Source: Clusia tigrina (Eukaryota; Arthropoda; Insecta; Diptera; Clusiidae). From it: DNA of 64,000 bases. Positions 10,068 to 21,660 of this stretch are shown piece by piece. Below the pieces are notes generated by a model that saw nothing but the letters and a program-made list of their open reading frames with translations, was not told the DNA's origin and searched no databases. A program made the position numbers and the translations under genes. The stretch covers positions 130,340,514 to 130,404,513 of the forward strand of contig OV050031.1 of the NCBI GenBank assembly GCA_920105625.2, written 5' to 3'. Position 1 is the stretch's first letter; each line of letters begins with the position of its first letter.

Positions 10068-11167
10068 AATTATAAGACAGTCGTGGGTAAGTAATTGAAA
10101 CTAAGCGTAGAATTTATACACACATACATACGGCAGTTAACGAAATGAAATAAAAAGCGTAAGCAGTAGCACCGGCGTCGTTGTTGAAGTAAGTATACGA
10201 GTATATGTATATATGTGTATAAAATACAGAATGAATGTACGAACGTATATTTAAAGAAGTAAGTATTCTAGTTAAGAGGAATGGGTATGTACGTATGTAT
10301 ATTTTCGCAGATACTGCAGTAGGCTATATGTAAATATACATAGGTTTTTACTGTTTGTTGATTAGGAAATTAGCGTATGGAAAATTTGAATAAATGTATA
10401 TGTTGGGATATAAAAAAAAATGTATAGTTAATTGGGGAAAATAACGTTAGCAATTAATTCTAGGTAATATAAAGCGCCTCGAATGTATGTACTCGTATGT
10501 AGCCATACAATACAAAATACAATCGTTAATGGATATATACATATCAGGCTAGAAGTAAATTTAAATAAAAAGTAATTATATGCAATGAAAAGTTCAGTCA
10601 TGCAATGGACAAGTTTTTAACATAAACGGGTTTATCTTGTATAATCTTGTTTTTGTAGAAGGAGCGAAGGGATGTGCTAGAAATTTAAATGAGTGAAATT
10701 TTAAACAAAGCAAAACTGATGCCCTATATGGCTATGAATAACACATAGTCCAGTCCTCTTTTCCTCTAGGATGCAGTAGCGAATCCAAGAAAGTAAGGGG
10801 AAAGGACGAGTGGATGTAAATTGAATGATATAGCATTCAACTATAGAATAAGCATGTTATAGAAATATTGTTTTTTTTTTATATATTCAGGAATAGCGTA
10901 TGTTTAAGAAAAGTTATAAATTAAAAAATTATAATCTGTGTAAAAGTTCAGATTAAAATTAAAGGTAGTTTAGAAAATAATTAATGTTACAGAAATTAAT
11001 TATTTAAATTCTAAATTTATAAATATCAAATGAAAATGTTAACTAGAAAACTAAGAAAATTATTATAAATTCAGTTTTGATGATGTGAACCGAAGCAGGA
11101 AATTCCAGGAGCAGCGCATAACGGAAGACGGTGTAGACTAAGGGACCAACGTATTTTTCTGAAAGAT
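10068..11167 (+). other. Non-coding stretch of Gypsy C after pol
   Basis: AT-rich, with many short tatgta/tacgta runs and no open frame of note. I see no gene or RNA here. Confidence 0.5.
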
Positions 11168-11581
11168 GTGTTTTTGAAAATCAGAGATTTCTGGCAGCTA
11201 TCCAAGGTTTGGGAATCCGGTTGTGACCGCAAGGATGCCATTATAATGTATTGGGGACGAATGGCGACTAAAGTGATATTCTCGAAACAGCATATAGCCG
11301 CAGTGTTTGATCACGTTTTGGATGGGTTTACTGACAAGCACCGAAGAAGAAACAAGTTTCCTTGCGGAGTCATGTTTTGCATTGGACAGTTTTATATTAC
11401 AATGTTCACCCAGTGTATCACAATCTTGACAGAATCGATTTTGGACTTGGAGATGGGTAAAAGCTTAAGGTGGGTGACTGAAACCATCACCAAATATAAC
11501 AAGCAGAGGAAATTTCACTCGCGGAAGTTAACTGCCAATCTAGAGTATGAACATATAAAATGTGATTTACATATGAAATAA
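11168..11581 (+). CDS. Unidentified ORF between pol and 3' LTR of Gypsy C
   Basis: 137 codons. The product is mixed basic and hydrophobic with a cysteine-containing hydrophobic centre (CGVMFCIGQFYITMFTQC, residues 74-91) and a basic histidine-containing C-terminal third. I recognise no domain. Its place, after pol and before the LTR, is where env or an accessory gene lies in some Gypsy elements. Frames around 12390-12480 also look coding-like (LARTGPERWERYAEF), so the ORF may be a fragment of a longer decayed gene. Could be chance. Confidence 0.4.
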   Translation: MFLKIRDFWQLSKVWESGCDRKDAIIMYWGRMATKVIFSKQHIAAVFDHVLDGFTDKHRRRNKFPCGVMFCIGQFYITMFTQCITILTESILDLEMGKSLRWVTETITKYNKQRKFHSRKLTANLEYEHIKCDLHMK

Positions 11582-12874
11582 GATTTAATACAAGAGGACA
11601 CAGAGACTGGTACCCGATCAGGTTACACAGATTACGTCATTAAGCGTGTATCTCAGGGAAATACCGATAGTCTACACGTCGAAGACAAAGTGATATGTTA
11701 ACCAACATCCATGAGACCGGAGATGAAATGCACTAGCAGCGGACAAAATCTGACCAAATAAGAAAAAAATGAGGAGATTTAGAAGAAGGGTAATCAGTAA
11801 GCCGCAAAATGATAATACGAAATTTGCAACGATGATGTACCGAGATAATTTTTGGTTTGGAGGAAAATGAGAACGATATTAGTGGGAATTCATTTCTATA
11901 TGAAAGAGTGGAAGAGCTTCCAACTTCCCATGTGCGAGATGACTACGATTTAAGCTTATTAAAAAATGGAGATAGTATCGGCTGAATACAATAGTCTCTA
12001 TCTGACAAGTAAAAGTCTAATAATACTTGAGGTTTATTGCATAACTGACGAAATGGCATGAAAAACACTAATATGAACGTTGTCCGTATAAAAAATCCAA
12101 CGTGTTTGCCATTATTACATATGTCAGTATGTATACTGTATTATTGTCTAGAAAGTGGAAGAGATAATTTTAGCCAACCATCGTTCAGTTAGCATCGTAG
12201 AATATTCTCCTTACGCAAAAAATCGTTTTAACAACGAAAATATCAAGCACGACATAGCCAAGCTTTATCGGCTAATTTCATAACGATTTCCCCAACTAAG
12301 TAAATATACACTGCCACTTACTAAGCGAATATTTATTTTGACTTCGTCAGAAGCGAATCTAGTCGCACAACCTTGCATCATCTTGGCACGTACCGGTCCA
12401 GAAAGATGGGAGAGGTATGCAGAGTTCATCGAGGGATTTTACTTCGACAACGACGGCCGGCATCCAAATCAGCAGAAAGCAGAGGACGCAGTATAACATA
12501 AGATTTTAGGTATAAAATATAGCAGTATATGAAATTGTTTATACGCCAGTGAGAAAAGAGTCGATGAAAGACCAAACAAAAAAGGGGAATATAACTACAT
12601 AAAAAAAGAATTAAAAAAGATAGAGATAAAAGAACAAAATAGAACAAAAGAAAAAAAACTATAAAAGAAGAAGTAATTAGAGAAAAGAAAAGAGAAAAAA
12701 AATAATACAAAAGTAAAAAGAAAAGAATACAATAAGAAAACCCAAATAAGGCGAATTTGAAAAAAAAGAAAAATTATACATATGTACTATAGGTTTAAGA
12801 AAATGCACAGATTGTTTAAAGTGCAGAAATGATTGTAAACTTTCATTAGAAGTTAGTTGCACTAACTTCTTTTA
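11582..12874 (+). other. Decayed 3' region of Gypsy C
   Basis: No long open frame. Short coding-like pieces exist (about 12387-12494) but are not joined. 12590-12780 is a purine-rich, A/G-dominated tract. Nothing else is recognised. Confidence 0.45.
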
Positions 12875-12889
12875 GAAAGAGGGGAGGGA
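12875..12889 (+). other. Polypurine tract of Gypsy C
   Basis: GAAAGAGGGGAGGGA lies immediately before the 3' LTR start, where plus-strand DNA synthesis primes. Confidence 0.8.
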
Positions 12890-13155
12890 TGTTGTGAGTT
12901 AGAACCAGGCTACCTACGGGTAGTTGACTCACAGCATCGACTCCTAATAGATGCCACACTCTGTGGGATTAGCATGTGCTAAAAATTATTTCAGAATAAA
13001 AGATACTTTTAGGGTCTAAGTATTTTAAGTTAATATGATCTGTGTAATGTAATTATGTAAACTTTTAGGGTGTTACAGTTCCGCAGTCGAGTTAACGAAG
13101 GTCAGAGTAATGCACCGTCGACATTTTCATAGTAGGTCAGTTGGCTTGACCAACT
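12890..13155 (+). repeat. 3' LTR of Gypsy C
   Basis: 266 bp from TGTTGTGAG after the purine tract to ACCAACT, where identity with the 5' copy stops. Ends are not a clean TG...CA pair. Confidence 0.8.
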
Positions 13156-13399
13156 GACACCAATTAGCAGGTGCGGAACTGAAACACCAGAAAGGTCAGT
13201 TCACAGACTGAGATGAGTGTTAAGAAATAGTATGTCAGAATTAGTATTTGTAAGAATAAATGTCTTGTGATTATTATCTTTGATACCAAAAAGTTTCTCT
13301 GTGTATCTTTTAGAGCTAGTTGTTTAGTGTTTTTCCGCGGTTTTACGCGCCCAGCGAACCGAGACAGGACGTCTCTCGACGACCAGCAAGGACACCCCA
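13156..13399. other. Unassigned spacer
   Basis: Between the Gypsy C 3' LTR and the Jockey B RT fragment. No reading frame, repeat or RNA that I can identify; it may include an LTR remnant of another element. Confidence 0.4.
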
Positions 13400-13822
13400 A
13401 CAGCATTGTTTTCCCTAAATCCAAATTTATAATTGGGTATTACCACCTTTTGGAGCAGAATATATTTAACCTTGTTTAACAGGAGCTTGTCAAACATTTT
13501 AGATACAATTTGCAAAAGGCTGATTGGTCTATAAGAAGTGACTTCCTCCAAAAGATTCCCGGGTTTAGGGATGGCAATAATTTCGGCAACTTTCTATTGA
13601 CGTGGAAAATATCCACATCAAATTATTGTATTGAAGAGTTAGGTAAGGTATATTATTATTTTATTTCGTAGTTCCTTTAAAATTTTACCTGTTATCAGGT
13701 CGTAGCCCGGTGCCTTTTTCACATTCAGTGTTCTGTGCACAGCGTTATGTATTTTCGTTTTGTAAAGGGCGTGATAGGTAACTCTAATTGTCCTGGACTA
13801 TTAAGAAGTTTAAATAACGTGG
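13400..13822 (-). pseudogene. Jockey B ORF2, RT N-terminal fragment
   Basis: Minus-strand reading gives a broken KKAPGYDLITGKILKEL block near 13720-13670, then SYRPISLLQIVSKMFDKLLLNK at 13540-13475 and FGFRENNA near 13410. These are the first RT blocks. The catalytic region is absent. Several frame breaks are present. Confidence 0.8.
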
Positions 13823-13856
13823 CCCTCTCTCTCCTCATAGAGAGCGTCGGCACTCG

Positions 13857-15352
13857 GTGCATATGCCCGTTGCACCAAACAATAACACTACAACAATACA
13901 ATACGGCATATTATCGGCAACAATAATGCCACTAGCAGAGTCATCATCTGTGTCAGTAGCAGCGACCTCAACAGAAAAGTCGATCCCAGCAACTGTCGCT
14001 AGAGGAAAGAGCGCGATGACTTTCGTTGAAACAACAACGAAGGCAAGGCAGCCCAGCATAGCGCCGTCACCAAACTCAGCAGCAGTAAGGAGTACAGCAA
14101 CAGTGCCTCTTCAGGCAGTAATAAACGGTGAAGTAAAGAAAATAAAAAAGTGGCGGTAGTGCAGACTGGTATTTACCGCTACATAAACATTAATATTAAA
14201 AGAAAGATAAGTCCACAAAAGGTCATGGGCATCCCCAAAAGGGCAAACACAACAAACTCAGGTGCTCCTCTGGAGAATAACAGATTTGCACTTCTTAGTG
14301 TAGAGAATTCTACTACTAAATCGAAAGGTGAACCTGTAGTCAGTAACGCCAGACCGGCACCAATTTACCTGCGCGAGCGTAGTTCCAATCAATTAGTATT
14401 GAACTTCGCAAATATTATAGGCACAAATAATTTTCACATTGTGCCTCTTAGAAAAGGTAGTATTGAGCAGACAAAGATACAGGCATATAGTGAAAAGCAC
14501 TATCGTGATATTATAAATTTTTTAGCGGGGAACAAGAAAAATTATTATTCCTATCAGCTAAAGAGCTCAAAGGGCCTTGTTATTGTTTTAAAAGGAATCG
14601 AAGCCACAGTAGATTCTGGCGATATTAAAGAGGCTCTTGAAGAGCAAGGGTTCCCCGTAAAGGTTGTGATAAATATTGTGAATAGAAATAAGGTTCCACA
14701 ACCTATATTTAAAGTTGAACTGCTCCCCAACTCAACCCAGCTTAAAAAGAACGAGACGCACCCAATATATAACCTAAGATATCTTTTACACCGCAAAATT
14801 ACGGTTGAAGAACCGCACAAACGTAACGGCCCAATACAATGTGTGAATTGTCAAGAATTCAGCCACTCTAAATCGTACTGCACTCTGCGCAGTGTTTGTA
14901 TAGTTTGCGGTGATCTCCACCCTACAAGTACTTGCACCTTAGCTATAGCAGACACATCCGCAAAGAAATGTAGTAACTGTGGTGGTAGCCACACGGCAAA
15001 TTACAGAGGTTGCCCTGTATATAAAGATCTAAAATAAAAACTGTCGCAGAGTATACAATTAAAACGTAACTTATCCCCAAATCCTATTTATATCCAGCCT
15101 GCCACTTCAAATCCTCAGATAGGTGACTCTATTATGCAAAAACCTAATTCTGGTCAAGCAACCTACGCAAGTCTTCTGCAGGGTAACGTACGGCAAGTTA
15201 ACAATAACAATGCATCTAATAGTGGAGTAGAAGTCATGATCCTAAATCTTACTCAGTGTATGACTCAATTCATGTCTACAGAGCAAAATATGCTACAAGA
15301 TTTAATTAAAGCTCAAAATCAGATGATTCAAACTCTTGCAAATAAAAAATGA
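13857..15352 (+). pseudogene. Jockey A2 ORF1 (frameshifted, nonsense)
   Basis: Homologous to A1 ORF1 along its length. A frameshift near 14150 separates the S/T-rich N-terminus from the RRM/PRE-like part. A TCA-to-TAA change at 15035-15037 cuts it after the knuckles, and the tail (15134-15352) remains open. In the first knuckle a glycine has become serine (CVNCQEFSHSKSYC). Its stop overlaps the ORF2 ATG at 15349 as ATGA, as in A1. Confidence 0.9.
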
Positions 15353-17829
15353 GTTTGTTAAAAATATGTTTATGGAACGCAAACGGTGTTAACCAGCATA
15401 AACTAGCCCTTAATAAGCTTCTACATGACCACGAAATTGATGCTATGCTTTTGTCTGAAACACATCTCTCAAACAAATACAACTTTCCAGGCTTCAAATT
15501 TTATAACACAAATCATCCTGGCGGTACGGCTATTCTAATCAGAAATCGGCTTAAGCATCATCTTATGCAATCGCTTTCGATGCAATGGATGCAAGATACA
15601 TCAGTATCTATTAAAAATCGTGGCAAAGACCTGACGCTTTCAGCTATGTACTGCCCACCCCGTTTTACTGTAACAGAAACTAAATTTAAAGAACTTTTTG
15701 ATTCCCTTGGTGATAGATTTCTAGCTGGCGGTGATTATAATGCGAAACATAAACACTGGGGCTCTCGCCTAATTAATCCAAAAGGCCGACAATTGTACAA
15801 TGCAATAATTAACAGACATAGTAAATTCGATTTTGTCTCACCAGGACAGCCCACTTATTGGCCAACAGGCCCAAAGAAAATTCCTGATCTTATTGATTTT
15901 GCTATTTCTAAAAATATAGATTGGTCTTTAGTATCAGCGGAAACCTGTGTCGATCTGTCCTCTGATCACTCGCCTGTAATAATCAACGTTTATGAACAAC
16001 CAGAATATACAAGCCCACAGTTTCGCCTAGGGACCAACCAAACCGATTGGTTAAAATAAAAAAAGTAATTAGTAGTCATATCTCTACAAGAGTTGAGGTA
16101 AAACATGCAGATGATATAGATAATAATATTGATATTTTCAACTCCATGCTGGCGACTGCAGCCGTAGTGGCAACGCCAAAAAATACTTCTAGAAAGTGCA
16201 AGTATGCCTGTACAAATAGCCAAATTGAAAAACTTGTAGCACAGAAACGACGGCTGCGCCGAGAATGGCAGACCCATCGCTCACCCATCTCTAAATACAA
16301 TCTTAAAGCAGCCGAAAGGGCTTTTAAAGATGCTCTTACAAAGGAGGAGGATAAAAACCTAAAAGAGTACCTGAAGAAGGTAACTCCAAATTCTACCGAA
16401 AGGTATTCCCTTTGGAAGGCATCGAAAAACTTTAAGCCTCCAATGGAAGGTGTAAAACCTCTAAGAAACCCGTACGGCGCGTGGGCTCAAAGCGATCAAG
16501 AAAAAGCACTCTGCTTTGCACAACATCTATGCAACGTGTTCCAGCCGAATATGGCTACAAACTCCTTTGCACTGCATGCCTTACCTTGCAGTACTGATAT
16601 TGCTCAGCCTATTAAAATTTCCCTTCCTGAAATAGCCAAACATATTAAACAACTGAATCAAAAAAAATCACCTGGATTCGATAATATTACCCCGAAAATG
16701 CTAAAACAGTTACCAAATTCTGCATCAGCATTTCTCTGTAATCGAATGCATGGAAGAAGTCTCAGATATGTATGATAGCTAAACCTGGAAAAGACGCAAC
16801 GCTACCGTCATCATATAGACCTATCAGCCTGTTGCCTTGCCTTTCCAAATTGTTTGAGAAACTACTATTAAATAAACTATCTGCTTTTCTTCATGAACAT
16901 AGCGTAATACCGCAACACCAATTCGGTTTTCACGAAAAGCACAGCACTATTGAGGAAGTCAATCGAATTTCAAATGAAATAAGAAAAGCATTTGAACTCG
17001 GGGAGTTTTGCTCTGCAATATTCCTTGACGTGGCTCAAGCATTTGATAAGGTATGGCATCAAGGACTGATGTTCAAAATCAAAAAGTTTCTCCCAAAAAG
17101 CTATCATAAAATTCTTGAGTCTTATTAGCCAATAGACGTTTCAGAGTAAAAGTAAACGAATTCATTTCCGAAGATTTTCCAATTTTAGCCGGTGTGCCCC
17201 AAGGTAGAGTTCTAGGCCCTACATTATATGTAATATTCACATCTGATACTCCTATAAGTGAAAGCACGCTAATTTCAACATTTGCGAATGATACCGCCAT
17301 ACTCAGTTGCAATAAATGTTCGATAAAGGCGTCGAGAGCTCTACAAGAGCACTTAGTTAGGGTAGAAGAATGGTTAGGAATGTGGCGTATAAAAGTCAAT
17401 GAGCAAAAAAGCAAACACGTAACATTCTCTTTAAGGCCTGGTACGTGTCCAGCCATTCGGCTCAATAATACTGAGATTCCACAAGCTAATGAAGTCACCT
17501 ATCTCGGCATTCATTTAGACAGGCGCTTAACTTGGCGTACGCACATTTCAAATAAAATTTTAAATATGAAGTTGAAGGTTGCCGAGCTGCATTGGCTAAT
17601 AAACCACAAATCTACCTTAAGCCTAGAATACAAAAGCCTCCTATACAATGCAGTTATTAAGCCGATATGGTTGTACGGGATTCAACTGTGGGGTAATGCA
17701 TCCGCTTCTAACATTGCCATAATTCAAAGGTTTCAGTCGAAGATACTTAGGTTAATAACAGGTGCTCCATGGTACATGCGTAACGATAATATTCACAAAT
17801 ACCTGAAAATACCAACAGTTATCGCATAA
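15349..17829 (+). pseudogene. Jockey A2 ORF2 (multiple lesions)
   Basis: Pieces at 15349-16059 (endonuclease), 16047-16775 (linker and RT start), 16772-17128 (RT) and 17194-17829 (RT end). Compared with A1: TAC to TAA at about 16057-16059 with a nearby 1-base deletion, a roughly 37-base deletion near 16745, TAG at about 17126-17128, PQGS changed to PQGR, and the catalytic FADD changed to FAND. Any of the last two alone would impair RT. Confidence 0.92.
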
Positions 17830-18083
17830 ATAAATCCTAGAAAGCAGATATACATAGCAAAACTGGAAAATCACCCGAATCCACTAGCTAAATGCCTCGC
17901 AAAACCGATAAGCCGATCCCGCCTGCAGAGAAGAGACCTTTTGAAGAGCGAAGCAGAGCCGAAATTTTGATGGCCAAATACAATTTGGGTTAAAATTATT
18001 TTTTAGTGACTAGTTTTAAGATTTGATATACTTATTTTTGGGCTTAATTTAAGCAAATTCAATAAACAATTAATTCTTGTAAT
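17830..18083 (+). other. 3' UTR of Jockey A2
   Basis: Non-coding tail with AATAAA at about 18060, directly before the poly(A) run. A1's equivalent is outside the window. Confidence 0.75.
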
Positions 18084-18099
18084 AAAAAAAAAAAAAAAA
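18084..18099 (+). repeat. Poly(A) tail of Jockey A2
   Basis: Sixteen A residues at the 3' junction with Jockey B; hallmark of target-primed reverse transcription. Confidence 0.9.
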
Positions 18100-18499
18100 C
18101 TCATTTTCCTCTTGGTGTGAAATTGGTGGAATCGGCTTAAAGACCCCAGTAAGGTCTTTAGAAAATGTAATTGCTTTCTCCTTTACAGTTTTTGCCCAGG
18201 ACCCATTTGCGCTTTTGATAGGAGGAGCACGGGTGGTCGGTTTCTTCAGCTTTTTTGTCGCCTTCCAAAGAATCTGTGGTCTCTTTTGCTGACAAAGTGA
18301 CAAGTAGTGCGTAATTTCTTCATTTTGCTTCTGCGCCAAGTACCGTTTAAGGTTTTTTGTAGCTACATATATTAAAATTAGTTTTGTCTTTCGGATGCCT
18401 GGTACTTTGCCACGCCCTTCTTAGTTAGCATTTTTTATCAACAATCTCCCTAATAACGGGATGGGAAGGATGCTTGTTCAGTTGAGCTGTAGGGTCCAG

Positions 18500-18617
18500 G
18501 CATTCTACCTTTGAGTTCAGTGTTGCAATAATTGGAAAGTGGTCTGATGACAGATCCAACGGTTGGGATGTCTCAACACTGCTTTTGAGAACACCTTTCA
18601 TCACGCAGAAGTCAATG
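18500..18617. repeat. 118-bp direct repeat, copy 1 (inside Jockey B)
   Basis: Nearly identical to 18771-18888 (offset 271). It covers the end of the endonuclease (SSDHFP region). A local duplication after insertion. Confidence 0.9.
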
Positions 18618-18770
18618 CGGCGTATTGGACAGTTTTGTTAAAATTTTCAACGGCAAACTCAATATCCTTAGCACATTTCAGACAAATATTGAGTGGCAGA
18701 ATGTCATCTATAATTTCCTTGAAATGCAACCAGTTTGTTTCTTTCGTATATAGTGTGGGTGATTTTTGGT

Positions 18771-18888
18771 GCATTCTACCTTCGAGTTCAGTGTTGCAAT
18801 AATTGGAAAGTGGTCTGATGACAGATCCAACGGTTGGGATGTCTCAACACTGCTTTTGAGAACACCTTTCATCACGCAGAAGTCAATG
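18771..18888. repeat. 118-bp direct repeat, copy 2 (inside Jockey B)
   Basis: Partner of 18500-18617. This copy is the one in frame with the upstream endonuclease blocks. Confidence 0.9.
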
Positions 18889-19447
18889 ACATCTGGAATT
18901 TTGTTTCTATCAGATGGCCAGTATGTGGGTTGACCTATTGATATGCGTGTAAGGTTGTGTTCATGCATTGTTTTTAGTAGCTCTCTTTCTTTCGAATTGA
19001 TTGTCCGCGAACCCCAAAATTGGTGTTTAGCGTTGTAATCACCACCAGCTAAAACTCTTACACCCAGTGTTTGGAAAATATGGTAACATTGCTCTTTTTG
19101 AATGGAATACCTCGGAGGGCAATACACTGATGTTATGGTTAGCGGTCCATATTGGTCCTGTATTCTTATGATTGTTGCTTGAATGTGGGATTTTTCATAA
19201 TTGTCTTGTACTGTGTGTTTTATTTTGTTTTTAATGATGATAGCAGTATCACCGAGCGCTGTGACGGCTGGATGATTTGTATGATATATGTTGTACTGAT
19301 TTATTTTTAAAAAGATTTAGCTTGTGAAGTGTGTCTCAAATATTAGCATTATGTCAATGTTGTTCTGTTCCATAAATGTTTTGACTTCATTACTATGACG
19401 AGAAAGCCCGTTCACATTCCATACCGTAATCTTAAGTTTTTGTTCCA

Positions 19448-20990
19448 TTAAGTCAGTTTGGAGATCACTGTTGTTAATAAATTGAGCATTGTTCCCATTT
19501 TTTCTATAAGGCTTTTCAGCATACTCTTTAATTCAGTCATGTCATTTGATGGATGTGGGGCGAATGGATTCTTACTATGCTGGTTTAAATTTTGCTCTTG
19601 TTGCGTGCTCTGTATGGCGATTTGCGCATATATGAAATCTGGTTGGATTTCGGAATCTGGGGCCTTGTTAATATTAGTGCTTTCAAACACTTTCTGCCTT
19701 AGCGTGGGGAATGTTTTTTTGCTGTAATTCTTTGTACACATTACACCCTCTGTAATTAGCCTCTTCATAGCACACAGCATCCTGTGACCTTGGGTAGTCT
19801 GACGTTGCATGATTGCCAACGCATTTAACGCATCGAGGAGTATAGTTGCAATATTTTCTAGTGTGCACCTCTGACATTTTGTGCACTGAGCTATTTCCTT
19901 TTTTTATTTGGTGGTTCGAATATTATTTTTGTGGCATAATTGCTTCAATTTTATAAATGTCTGTATTATTTTCGTTTTGTTTTAAGTTGACATAAAACAT
20001 CGACAACGGATGTTTTGTAATCTTTGTTTTATATTTGAAACGTTTGTAACATCGAGTCCCAACCTAGTTGTTTCCTCTTTTATTTATTCTGTTGATATTG
20101 TGTGGTGTAGCCCTTTTAGTACTACGCTAAAGTTTTTTTTTCTGATTGGGTTTATATGTATGGAATTCTATGTTCTTTTCAGCCAGAGCTTTTGTAATAG
20201 TTTTGTACCCTTCTCCTGAATTTGGTTGAATTTTAACCTCGCTATCTTTGAGGAATGTGATGTGGTATGCATTCTTGGCAATGTTTTTTTGCAGATCTAG
20301 TAACGGTGGAGCATTATTTACTCCAGAGACGTAGATTGGAGGAGGTTTCGGGATTCCTTGATCTTTTTCTTGTGGACTAGTACCGTCGATTTCAACTTCT
20401 GATAGTATCGCGAATCTTTTTGAGCTAGTTGACTGTTTTTGTTTATTTTGTGTTATGTTTTCTGGGCTTGATCTAGCGCGTTTAGGGGTTTGGTTTATTT
20501 TCACTACAGGAATTTGTACAGGACATTTAGATTGTGGATCGGTTTGAATATTTCCTAGTGGATGTTTTATTGTGAGTGACACAATATATTTATCTGATGA
20601 TTCATTTCGTGTATTTCCTAGAAGGTGCTTAATTGTGAGCGTGTCAATGCTGTTATGTGTTGAACGGGCATATTGCTGCTGAGCAAGATTCAGTAATTAG
20701 AGGTGGAGCCGAAGCTGTACTGAGTTTCCTTCAAATATTGAATTTGTGTACGAAAAGGTTGTATTTCTTGTTGCATTTGATGAGGCTAGAGTTGTAATTA
20801 TTTTGCTAGTGGTCGTTAGGGCTTCGGAGAAATTGTTTGAGGAGGGCAGGGGACCTTGCATATTTATACCATCAACCTTTTGCTTTTTTTGTGGAGAAGA
20901 TCGCTCTCTGAGAGTGTCCGGCATAGATGGACCGTTATTGGCTATCATAGGGAACGCATTCATTGGAGAGACGGCTCTTTGATTTTCCAT
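19448..20990 (-). pseudogene. Jockey B ORF1 (decayed Gag-like protein)
   Basis: Likely start at the MENQRAVSP methionine near 20988. The S/T/N-rich N-terminus runs to 20697. A middle part at 20582-20127 has KRFAILSEVE and an RRM/PRE-like region (PPPIYVSGV). Zinc-knuckle remnants follow near 19880-19690 (CVKCVGNHATSDYP, cysteine replaced; ANYRGCNVYK). The tail at 19680-19448 ends KLT. At least three frameshifts or stops. The layout matches Jockey A ORF1, but the sequence is a different family. Confidence 0.8.
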
Positions 20991-21222
20991 AATTGACCAT
21001 ATGAACCTTATTTTTTTGTGTATTCCTATGCTCGCTCTGTGGCGAGCATAAAACACTCATTTATGTATACTCGTATATGCTTATTGTTCTTGTTTGTTTT
21101 GTGGCAATTTTGTTTTATCTCATTGTCACTATTTGTATTTATTAGATGGCAGACTACAACCACCACTGTTTATCATAAAATGCCAATAAAACGTCCTGTC
21201 GCACTTTGACACTTTTTTTTTA
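20991..21222 (-). other. Probable 5' leader of Jockey B
   Basis: Non-coding sequence between ORF1 and the LTR of family K. The exact 5' end is not visible. Confidence 0.4.
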
Positions 21223-21289
21223 AAGTTTTTTTTTAGATTTGCAAGAGAGCACATATCTGCCGATTTATATAATACATATTTAATAATTA

Positions 21290-21660
21290 AGTTCATCACT
21301 TTAAAAAATCACAATTACAAATACTGCTGCTTCGATTAAAATGCACGATGTACACACTGTTACTATCTCTGCTCAACTATGTCTCATTTTAATAGTGTGT
21401 TGGCTTTTATAGCTTTCGAATGGTTGAAGTAGAAAATTCCACACTATTCAAAAAGTTTCTGGAACATGCTAGAATTTTATATACACATCGAAGAGGGTAA
21501 GCTTTTATTTTCGGGAACATTCTTTACACCACTATCTACACCACTATCTACAACACGAAGGAAGCTTTTATATGCATGGGGTGGTGCACTCATTCTCAAA
21601 CTCCAGATGGGGTCCAAAATGTATGCAATCACGTTTCACTTTATGTTTCAATATATAAAG
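21290..21660 (-). repeat. LTR-like repeat of family K, minus copy
   Basis: The reverse complement aligns with 35631-36050: shared blocks include GAGTTTGAGAATGAGTGCA, AAGCTTCCTT, TCAACCATT and AATCGAAGCAGCAGTATTTG. It has a TATAAAAG box after the TTCGAAAGC block. About two thirds of bases match, so the copies are old. Confidence 0.65.

Larger units (their letters stand above)
4178..13155 (+). mobile_element. Ty3/Gypsy LTR retrotransposon C (defective)
   Basis: Bounded by a truncated 5' LTR (4178-4303) and a 3' LTR (12890-13155), with a PBS after the former and a purine tract before the latter. The order is gag, protease, RT, RNase H, integrase, then an extra ORF. The RT frame has stops and shifts and the integrase core is deleted, so it cannot move by itself. 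The wording of the integrase ([11 protein letters not shown]) and the three zinc knuckles in Gag differ from the errantiviruses elsewhere in the window. I cannot place its lineage with confidence. Confidence 0.88.
13823..18099 (+). mobile_element. Jockey copy A2, 5'-truncated, with poly(A) tail
   Basis: Very similar to A1 but inverted. It starts a few dozen bases before the ORF1 start and ends in A(16) at 18084-18099. Both ORFs are broken. It lies within ORF2 of Jockey B. I could not fix a target duplication with certainty; CTCAT occurs near both junctions. Confidence 0.92.
18100..19448 (-). pseudogene. Jockey B ORF2 N-terminus: endonuclease
   Basis: The ATG at 19448 overlaps the ORF1 stop as TAATG. 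The reading begins MEQKLKITVWNVNGLS. Endonuclease blocks: FETHF, MYCPPRYS, VLAGGDYNAKHQFWGSR, GQPTYWPSD and DLSSDHFP. The linker ILWKATKKLKKP and NGSWAKTVKEKA reaches the A2 junction. Stops occur at about 19320 and after 18710. A 118-bp segment is duplicated within the gene, and the frame is lost between the copies. Confidence 0.85.
13400..21222 (-). mobile_element. Jockey-like LINE B, interrupted by Jockey A2
   Basis: Minus-strand LINE with 5' leader about 21222-20990, ORF1 remnants to 19448, ORF2 endonuclease to 18100, then a 4.3-kb insertion (A2), then RT start at 13822-13400. The two halves join logically: the linker before RT lies right of A2 and the RT blocks lie left of it. The element is decayed and its RT is truncated after the GFRE block. 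Confidence 0.8.

Noticed and set aside
13164..13424. 86-codon minus frame
   Set aside because: Crosses the edge of the B RT fragment and has no RT content of its own.
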